Source of the DNA: Zoogloea sp.
Lineage (GTDB): Bacteria > Pseudomonadota > Gammaproteobacteria > Burkholderiales > Rhodocyclaceae
Direction of reading: 5' to 3'
DNA: 35,448 bases
Assembly: GCF_017302315.1 (NCBI RefSeq)
Contig: NZ_JAFLDT010000043.1
Span: 1 to 35,448, forward strand
A program made the translations under genes and the position numbers. The first letter of the stretch is position 1. Each line of letters begins with the position of its first letter. The notes below the pieces were generated by a model, which was not told where the DNA came from, ran no database searches, and saw only the letters and a program-made list of their open reading frames with translations. Positions 30,162 to 35,448 of this stretch are shown piece after piece.

Positions 30162-30195
30162 CGGACAAGGGCAGCCTGTTGGCTGCCCTTGTCCG
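30162..30195 (+). terminator. Strong hairpin after guaB
   Basis: A 15-bp perfect stem (30162-30176 pairing with 30181-30195) with a 4-nt TGTT loop, 18 nt past the guaB stop. It is followed by TTCACC rather than a long T-run. Probably ends or protects the guaB message. Confidence 0.75.
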
Positions 30196-30287
30196 TTCAC
30201 CACCTGGCGTGTCATGGCTGACAGGTATCATCTGGAGCCTCGCATCATCGCGCTGAACCTATCGCGCCGAGCACACTCCACACCTCC

Positions 30288-31007
30288 ATGCTGACCCGAA
30301 CCTATCAAGACTCCACCTCTGCCGCGGCCGCCCTTGCGCCGGTTGTCGAGGTAAGCGGCCTGTGCCGCACTGTAAGCGCTGACGACGGCGCGTCCCTGCG
30401 CATTCTCGATGATGTGTCCTTCCGCATCCTTGCGGGCGAGGCCGTAGCCATTGTCGGCGCCTCCGGCTCCGGCAAGTCCACGCTGCTCGGTCTGCTGGCC
30501 GGGCTGGACGAACCGAGCAGTGGCGCCGTGCATATCCGTGGCCAGGATCTGTTTGCCCTCGACGAGGACGGCCGGGCCGCCCTGCGGGGCGCCTGCGTGG
30601 GCTTCGTCTTCCAGTCCTTCCAGCTCCTGCCGGCCCTGACCGCCCTCGAGAACGTGATGCTTCCGCTTGAGCTGGCCGGTCGCGGCGATGCCCGTAAGGA
30701 AGCGGAGCTGTGGCTGAGCCGTGTCGGGCTCGGCGCCCGCCTGGGGCACTATCCGCGCCAGCTTTCGGGGGGCGAGCAGCAGCGCGTCGCCGTCGCCCGG
30801 GCCTTCGCGCCCCAGCCGGCACTGGTGCTCGCCGACGAACCCACCGGCAACCTGGATGTGGCCACCGGCGACGCGGTCATCGAGCTGATGTTTTCCCTCA
30901 ACGCCGAAGCCGGCACGACCCTGGTGCTGGTTACCCACGACAATGCCCTCGCAGCCCGCTGTGGTCGGACATTGCGTCTGGCTGCGGGTCGGCTAGTAGA
31001 AGGGTGA
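30288..31007 (+). CDS. ABC transporter ATPase, LolD/YbbA type, without adjacent permease
   Basis: 239 residues. Walker A GASGSGKST (57-65), Q-loop in FVFQSFQLLPALTALENV, signature LSGGEQQRV, Walker B LVLADEPTGNLD, and His switch VTHD: all intact, of the MacB/LolD/YbbA subgroup that works with FtsX-like permeases. The first 20 residues are Ala/Thr-rich and may be mis-started. The expected permease does not follow: the next 160 nt contain a REPIN-like repeat and then the convergent hpnE. In relatives YbbA sits beside tesA and a YbbP permease; neither is here. Confidence 0.88.
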   Translation: MLTRTYQDSTSAAAALAPVVEVSGLCRTVSADDGASLRILDDVSFRILAGEAVAIVGASGSGKSTLLGLLAGLDEPSSGAVHIRGQDLFALDEDGRAALRGACVGFVFQSFQLLPALTALENVMLPLELAGRGDARKEAELWLSRVGLGARLGHYPRQLSGGEQQRVAVARAFAPQPALVLADEPTGNLDVATGDAVIELMFSLNAEAGTTLVLVTHDNALAARCGRTLRLAAGRLVEG

Positions 31008-31028
31008 TCCCGAGGAAACACCCAATGT

Positions 31029-31096
31029 GGGCGACTGAAGTCGCCCCAACAGGGAAGGCTTTCGCCGGCGTCGTGCAGGGGCGACTTCAGTCGCCC
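31029..31096. repeat. REPIN-like pair of inverted REP palindromes
   Basis: GGGCGACTGAAGTCGCCCC (31029-31047) and its exact reverse complement GGGGCGACTTCAGTCGCCC (31078-31096) are separated by 30 nt. Each half is itself palindromic (8-bp stem around GA or TC). This is the architecture of REP doublets mobilised by RAYT transposases. It sits between convergent genes, the usual location, and may also serve as a shared terminator or mRNA stabiliser. Confidence 0.82.
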
Positions 31097-31169
31097 GTGG
31101 ACGGAATGACCAAGGCTTGCATGAGACGATCAAGCCTTGAAACCGCTCAGTACCTGCCCGGAGCCCGTC

Positions 31170-32495
31170 TCAGTCCAGCAGGAAAGCGCTTTCCTTCAGT
31201 CCGCAGCGCTTGAGGATGCCGCGCGCCGCGCTGATGCCGCTGCGCACTGCCGCTTCCAGGGTGGCGGGGTAGGGCGAGGCCACGTAGTCCCCGGCAAGCC
31301 ACACGCCGGCTTCCGGTGTGCTCGTGGCGGGGCGGACCACGCCCGGTACGCACGCAAAGGTGGCCCGCTTTTCGGTGATGGTCTTCGACCACTTGAGGGG
31401 AGGCAGGCGCCCGAGGGCCTCCTGGAGCTCGGCCACCAGGGCGATCTCCAGCGCCTCCTTGCTGATTTCCTGATGGGCGCCGCTGGCGCTGATGACCACC
31501 CCGACAAGCCCTTCCGGGCCGCCCAGCGCTGCCCGGTCGAAGGCCCACTGGCCGTAGCCACCGCTGAGTCCGATCATGGGGTCGGGGAAATGCACGGGGC
31601 CGTCAAAGGCCAGCCAGCTGGTGACGATGGGTTCATGGCGGAGGGCGCCGATGCAGGCGGTCACCGGTGCCATGGCCGGCAGGGCTTCCACCAGTGCGGC
31701 CACGTGGTAGGGCGCCGTGGCGATCACCACGTGATCGTAGAGGCTGCGCCACGGGTCGCCGTCCAGGCGGTAGCCGTCGTCGTGGCGTTCGATGGCCTTG
31801 ATGGGCTCGGCGGTGCGCACCTGATGGCCGCGCATGGCCAGCCAGCGCGAGGCCGGCACCGGAAAGAGTTCGGACAGGTCCACCCGCGGGATCAGCAGAT
31901 CCGAGGCCGAGGCGGACGCGGCCAGGCTGTCCTGCAGCACGCGGGCAAACACTTGCGCCGAGGCCTCGCTGACCGGGGTGTTGAGGGCGGCGATGCACAG
32001 GGGCTCCCAGATCAGCCGGCTCAGGGTGTCGGTCTGGCCGGATTCGGCCAGCAGCGCCGCCACCGGGCGATCCGGTTCAACGCGATAGGCCTGGCGCTTG
32101 AGTTGCCCCATCAGGCGGGCCATGGCGCGCTTGTCGGCCCAGCTCAGGCCTTTGGCGCGCAGCAGGCCGAGAGCCAGATGGAAGGGCGCGGGCAGGGGCG
32201 CGGCACGCAGCTCGCACAGGCCGGGATAGACCAGGGCCAGGCGCCGGGTTTCCAGGACGCCGGGCTTGACGCCCACCAGACGCAGCATGCGCAGGGTCTC
32301 GGCGTAGGCGCCAAGCAGGATGTGCTGACCGTTGTCGAGGCTGTAGTCGAGCGCGTCCACCACCCGGGCACGTCCGCCCAGGGTGCGCGAGGACTCGAAG
32401 AGGCTGACCCGCGCGCCGCCCCGGGCCAGGGTGACGGCCGCCGCGAAGCCGGCGTAACCGCCTCCGATCACGGCCACCTGGGGGGGCGAACTCAT
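31170..32495 (-). CDS. hpnE: Hydroxysqualene dehydroxylase HpnE
   Basis: 441 residues from the ATG at 32495, overlapping the hpnD stop by 4 nt (ATGA). FAD-dependent amine-oxidase/phytoene-desaturase fold: dinucleotide motif VAVIGGGYAGFAAAVTLARGG, then SRTLGGRARVVDALDYSLDNGQHILLG. The C-terminal FAD segment is GVWLAGDYVASPYPATLEAAVRSG. In the HpnCDE route it reduces hydroxysqualene to squalene. Adjacency to hpnC and hpnD supports HpnE over phytoene desaturase. A longer open frame to 33179 runs through hpnD in another frame and is an artefact. Confidence 0.93.
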   Translation of the reverse strand: MSSPPQVAVIGGGYAGFAAAVTLARGGARVSLFESSRTLGGRARVVDALDYSLDNGQHILLGAYAETLRMLRLVGVKPGVLETRRLALVYPGLCELRAAPLPAPFHLALGLLRAKGLSWADKRAMARLMGQLKRQAYRVEPDRPVAALLAESGQTDTLSRLIWEPLCIAALNTPVSEASAQVFARVLQDSLAASASASDLLIPRVDLSELFPVPASRWLAMRGHQVRTAEPIKAIERHDDGYRLDGDPWRSLYDHVVIATAPYHVAALVEALPAMAPVTACIGALRHEPIVTSWLAFDGPVHFPDPMIGLSGGYGQWAFDRAALGGPEGLVGVVISASGAHQEISKEALEIALVAELQEALGRLPPLKWSKTITEKRATFACVPGVVRPATSTPEAGVWLAGDYVASPYPATLEAAVRSGISAARGILKRCGLKESAFLLD

Positions 32496-33328
32496 CCCTT
32501 GAACCAGGTCATGCCCGCCAGCCAGATCTTGCGCAGGGGCGTCAGGGAGGTGCGCCGGTCGAGGACAAGGAAGCCGTCGGCCTCGATCTCGTCGAGCAGG
32601 CTGCGGTAGATGGCGGCCATGATCAGCCCTGGGCGCTGGGCCTTGCGGTCTTCGGCGGGCAGCTGGGCAAAGGCCTGGTCGTAGAGCTGGCGGGCCCGCT
32701 CGGCCTGGAAGCTCATGAGCTTGCGGAAGTCTTCCGAGTACTGACCGTCGAGGATCTGCCGGGCGGGCACGTTGAAGCGCTGCAGCTCGTCGATGGGCAG
32801 GTAGATGCGGCCACGGCGGGCGTCCTCGCCCACATCGCGGATGATGTTGGTGAGCTGGAAGGCGAGGCCCAGGTCGTGGGCGTACTTGAGGGTCTGGCGG
32901 TTGGTGTAGCCGAAGATCTCGGCCGACAGCAGGCCGACCACGCTGGCCACCCTGTAGCAGTAGAGGTGCAGGGCCTTCCAGTCCAGGTAGCGGGTCTGCA
33001 GCAGGTCCATCTGCATGCCGTCGATGATCTCGAGCAGTTGCTCCCGGGGCAGGTTGAAGCGCCGGGTGACGTCTTTCAGGGCCAGGCCCACCGGGTGCTG
33101 GGGCTCGCCGTCGAAGACCAGGGCCACCTGCTGGCGCCACCAGTCGAGCTTGGTCTGGGCGATCTGCATGTCGTGGCACTCGTCCACCACGTCATCCACC
33201 TCACGGCAGAAGGCGTACAGGGCGGTGATGGCCTGGCGTCGCTCGGGGGGCAGGAACATGAAGCTGTAGTAGAAGCTGGAGCCGCTGCTGGCGGCTTTCT
33301 CCTGGCAGTAGGCGTGGGGGTCGCTCAT
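32492..33328 (-). CDS. hpnD: Presqualene diphosphate synthase HpnD
   Basis: 278 residues from the ATG at 33328 (MSDPHAYCQEKAASSGSSFYYSF); a longer open frame to 33397 overlaps hpnC. Trans-isoprenyl diphosphate synthase fold with Asp-rich motifs D45-D-V-V-D49 and NIIRD165VGED169. It condenses two farnesyl diphosphates to presqualene diphosphate. The motif CREVDDVVDE and gene order distinguish it from phytoene synthase. It is 5 nt downstream of hpnC and overlaps hpnE. Confidence 0.94.
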   Translation of the reverse strand: MSDPHAYCQEKAASSGSSFYYSFMFLPPERRQAITALYAFCREVDDVVDECHDMQIAQTKLDWWRQQVALVFDGEPQHPVGLALKDVTRRFNLPREQLLEIIDGMQMDLLQTRYLDWKALHLYCYRVASVVGLLSAEIFGYTNRQTLKYAHDLGLAFQLTNIIRDVGEDARRGRIYLPIDELQRFNVPARQILDGQYSEDFRKLMSFQAERARQLYDQAFAQLPAEDRKAQRPGLIMAAIYRSLLDEIEADGFLVLDRRTSLTPLRKIWLAGMTWFKG

Positions 33329-33333
33329 GGGGA

Positions 33334-34155
33334 TCACCGGGTGGCGGCGCGCCAGGCGAGGCGCAGCCAGTCTGTCTTGCCGAGGGTCGGCCGGCATTTG
33401 AAGATGTCGTAGCCGTTGGCCTCGATCTTTTCAAGCACGGCCAGCCCGCCCTGCACGATGAGGCGCAGCTCCCAGCCGATGCGGCCTGGCAGGCGGTGGG
33501 CCAGGGGGGCGCCGTGCAACATCATGGTGCGCGCCCGCTGGATCTCGAAATCCATCAGGGCGGAGAAGGCGTGGGTCACTTCGCCGGCGGCAATGCACGC
33601 CTCGCTCACGCCAAAGCGGGCCATGTCGGCCTGGGGCAGGTAGATGCGCTGCTTCTGCCAATCCACGGCCACGTCCTGCCAGAAGTTGATCAGCTGCAGG
33701 CTGGTGCAGATCTGGTCGGACATGGCCAGGTTGTCCGGGGTGTCGGCCTGGTACAGGCGCAGCAGCAGGCGGCCCACCGGGTTGGCGGAGCGGCGGCAGT
33801 AGTCGCTGAGCTCGGCAAAATCGGCGTAGCGGGTCTTGCCCACGTCCTGGCTGAAGGCATCGAGCAGGTCGCGGAACAGGCCGGCCGGCAGCTTGAAGGC
33901 CCGCATGTTGCGCCCCAGGCGCTCAAAGATGGGTATCAGGCCGGGGTCGTCGAAGGGGCGGCCCTGCTCGATGGCGAGCAGCGCCCGGCGGTAGTCATTG
34001 AGGCGGGCCAGGCGCATCACCGGCAGGGCGTCGCCCTCGTCGGCAATGTCATCGGCGCTGCGCGCAAAGGCGTAGATCGCCTCCACCGGCTCGCGCAGGT
34101 GCGCGGGCAGCAGAAAGGAGGCAACCGGGAAGTTTTCGTAGTGGTCGACGGGCAT
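33334..34155 (-). CDS. hpnC: Hydroxysqualene synthase HpnC
   Basis: 273 residues, first gene of the hpnCDE operon. Squalene/phytoene synthase fold: MPVDHYENFPVASFLLP start, first Asp-rich motif ARSADDIADEGD (D35, D36, D39), ELSDYCRRSANPVGRLLL, and second motif NFWQD161VAVD165W. HpnC converts presqualene diphosphate to hydroxysqualene. Paired with HpnD and HpnE it gives squalene without a eukaryote-type synthase, usually for hopanoids. No squalene-hopene cyclase lies in this window. Confidence 0.93.
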   Translation of the reverse strand: MPVDHYENFPVASFLLPAHLREPVEAIYAFARSADDIADEGDALPVMRLARLNDYRRALLAIEQGRPFDDPGLIPIFERLGRNMRAFKLPAGLFRDLLDAFSQDVGKTRYADFAELSDYCRRSANPVGRLLLRLYQADTPDNLAMSDQICTSLQLINFWQDVAVDWQKQRIYLPQADMARFGVSEACIAAGEVTHAFSALMDFEIQRARTMMLHGAPLAHRLPGRIGWELRLIVQGGLAVLEKIEANGYDIFKCRPTLGKTDWLRLAWRAATR

Positions 34156-34165
34156 GGGCGCGCGG

Positions 34166-34201
34166 AGTATACCCTGCGCAGGTAACGGAACCGACCGTTC
34201 C
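34166..34201. promoter_or_regulatory. Divergent hpnC / ABC transporter control region
   Basis: On the minus strand TATACT (rc of 34166-34171) is a good -10 only about ten bases from the hpnC ATG, implying an almost leaderless message; its -35 is weak. Next to it lies an inverted repeat GGAAC-CGACC-GTTCC (34187-34201), a possible operator in the 65-nt gap between the divergent genes. Confidence 0.35.
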
Positions 34202-34220
34202 CGCCGCCCTCTGATACGCC

Positions 34221-34874
34221 ATGCTCGAAATCGAAAAGCTGTCCCGCCATTTCAATGGCCGCGCCGTGCTACGGGAGGTGTCCCTGCAGCTTCAGCCCGG
34301 CGAATACGTGGCCATCGTCGGGGAGTCGGGGGTGGGCAAGTCCACCCTGCTCAATCTGGTGGCTGGCCTGGATCGACCCGATGGTGGCCGACTGTGCCTG
34401 GACGGGGAGGACTACGGCCAGCTCGACGAGGACGCCCTGACCCGCCTGCGCCGGGACAAGCTGGGCTTCGTGTTCCAGGCCTTTCACGTACTACCCCACC
34501 TGACCGTCGGCCAGAACGTGGCCCTGCCCCTGTGGCTTCAGGGCCAGGACGCTGCCGCCGCCGCAGCGCCGGCCCGGCAGCTACTGGACGCGGTGGGTCT
34601 GGCCGAGCGGGCCGATTCCTGGCCGCGGGAGCTCTCCGGCGGCGAGATGCAGCGCGTCGCCATCGCCCGGGCCCTGGTGCATCGCCCGCGCCTGGTGCTG
34701 GCCGACGAACCCACCGGCAACCTGGACCCCGCCAATGGGGAGAAGGTGCTGCGCCTGCTGGCCGCGCGCATCCGCGAGGCCGGGGCCATCGGCATCCTGG
34801 TCACCCATTCCCTCGAGGCGGCGGCCACCGCCGACCGGGTGCTGCGTCTGACGCCGGAAGGCCTGCGCGGATGA
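34221..34874 (+). CDS. ABC transporter ATPase, LolD-like
   Basis: 217 residues. Walker A GESGVGKST (34-42), Q-loop FVFQAFHVLPHLTVGQNV, signature LSGGEMQRV, Walker B LVLADEPTGNLD, and His switch VTHS: MacB/LolD subgroup, complete. The stop overlaps the next ATG by 4 nt (ATGA), so it works with the permease that follows. It is divergent from hpnC, 65 nt away, and a link to lipid or envelope transport beside squalene genes is possible but unproven. Confidence 0.9.
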   Translation: MLEIEKLSRHFNGRAVLREVSLQLQPGEYVAIVGESGVGKSTLLNLVAGLDRPDGGRLCLDGEDYGQLDEDALTRLRRDKLGFVFQAFHVLPHLTVGQNVALPLWLQGQDAAAAAAPARQLLDAVGLAERADSWPRELSGGEMQRVAIARALVHRPRLVLADEPTGNLDPANGEKVLRLLAARIREAGAIGILVTHSLEAAATADRVLRLTPEGLRG

Positions 34875-35448
34875 GGCTGGCACCGGTCTTTCTCGGCTCG
34901 CTGGCCCGGCGCCGCATGGCCACGCTGTTTTCCCTTGTTGCCATCGTACTGGGCGTGGCCCTGGGCATGGCCGTGCAGGCGGTGCACGAGGCCGCGCTGA
35001 GCGAGTTCGGCCGTGGCTTGCGCACCCTGGCCGGGCAGGCCGACCTGCAGGTGCTCGGCCCGCGCGGGGGCTTCGACGAGGCGCTGTATCCCCTGCTGGC
35101 CGCAGCCCCGGAGGTGGCCGACGCCAGCCCGGTGGTGGAGGTCGATGCCCGTCTGGCGGGGCGGGAAGAGAGTCTGAGCATTCAGGGCGTGGATCTGTTC
35201 TCCCTGGCCCGGGTGACACCCCGGCTGCTGCCCCGGGCGGCGGACGAGGGCGAGCGCTTTGCTGCCCTGGCCGACGACGCCCTGTTCCTTACCGAGGGCG
35301 CGCGCCAGGCCCTGGGCGTCAAGGCGGGGGATGTGTTGCACTTCCAGGCCGGGTCGGGCCGGCGGGCCCTGCGGGTGGCCGGCGATCTGCCCGGGCTGGA
35401 GGATGGGCGCCGCCTGGCGGTGATGGACATCGCCGGCGCCCAGTGGCA
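34871..35448 (+). CDS. ABC transporter permease, FtsX/MacB type (partial, runs off window)
   Basis: Open from the ATG at 34871 to the window end, 192 complete codons. It starts MRLAPVFLGSLARRRMATLF, followed by one membrane helix (about 18-38, FSLVAIVLGVALGMAVQAV), then a periplasmic MacB-PCD-like domain with EFGRGLRTLAGQADLQVLG, SLSIQGVDLFSL-like text and LTEGARQALGVKAGDVLHF. It overlaps the ATPase by 4 nt. The C-terminal three helices of the FtsX domain lie beyond the window. It resembles DevC/YbbP-type exporters acting on envelope lipids; the substrate cannot be told. Confidence 0.85.
   Translation, partial: MRLAPVFLGSLARRRMATLFSLVAIVLGVALGMAVQAVHEAALSEFGRGLRTLAGQADLQVLGPRGGFDEALYPLLAAAPEVADASPVVEVDARLAGREESLSIQGVDLFSLARVTPRLLPRAADEGERFAALADDALFLTEGARQALGVKAGDVLHFQAGSGRRALRVAGDLPGLEDGRRLAVMDIAGAQW

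Noticed and set aside
31137-32609. 490-residue plus-strand open frame opposite hpnE
   Set aside because: Antisense shadow; composition (Gly/Gln/His/Ala) is typical of reverse-frame reading of GC-rich genes.
32496-33179. Long N-terminal extension of hpnE through hpnD
   Set aside because: It reads hpnD in another frame; the ATG at 32495 with a 4-nt overlap gives the normal HpnE start.

Overview
The window reads as high-GC DNA from a betaproteobacterium, most likely Rhodocyclales-like (Azospira/Dechloromonas/Azoarcus relatives). This rests on gene content and order: smpB / ratA-rnfH / DUF4124 / guaB, fnr / hemN / TauE-like / copper ATPase, the hpnCDE squalene genes, and protein sequences typical of that group. 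It is an inference, not a database result. The first ~1,070 bases look different. They encode a metallopeptidase-PDZ protein of a type common in Planctomycetes, joined in frame to the first ~51 residues of GspJ. The likeliest reading is an assembly chimera or contig-end artefact; a real recombination is the alternative.

Layout. (1) 1-8084, minus strand: a compact type II secretion operon gspC-D-E-F-G-H-I-(J fragment), mostly joined by 4-nt ATGA overlaps and cut in gspJ. (2) 8195-9881, minus: an exported intradiol-dioxygenase-like protein with Tat-like and lipobox features just upstream of gspC, then truC. (3) 9992-14071, plus: a large multi-pass 'Gcr/SpecificRecomb' membrane protein; a two-gene unit pairing a degenerate chemoreceptor signalling domain with a stand-alone oxygen-binding di-iron (ODP/flavodiiron-like) protein; and a SirB2-type membrane protein. 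(4) 14081-19780: an FNR oxygen regulator diverging from hemN over a perfect FNR box, then a TauE/SafE-UreH-like membrane protein, a two-HMA copper P-type ATPase and a CopZ-like chaperone. This resembles a cbb3-oxidase assembly locus without the oxidase genes. (5) 19871-26830: ppa, a HI0933-family flavoprotein, a 1,202-residue DUF748/AsmA-like protein, a pterin dehydratase and a TPR-like protein. (6) 26840-30143: smpB divergent from ratA-rnfH, a DUF4124 protein, and guaB with a clear sigma70 promoter and a strong downstream hairpin. (7) 30288-35448: an orphan LolD/YbbA-type ATPase, a REPIN-like inverted repeat, the hpnC-hpnD-hpnE operon (minus), and a divergent LolD-like ATPase with a permease that runs off the window.

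The strongest theme is oxygen and redox adaptation: the ODP-chemoreceptor pair, FNR, anaerobic haem synthesis and copper handling lie within 7.5 kb. The best candidate for an under-described system is the MCP-like/ODP pair at 12243-13613. It lacks the flavodoxin domain of flavodiiron proteins and the sensor and membrane segments of a normal chemoreceptor. I saw no tRNA, rRNA, CRISPR array, transposase or phage gene.
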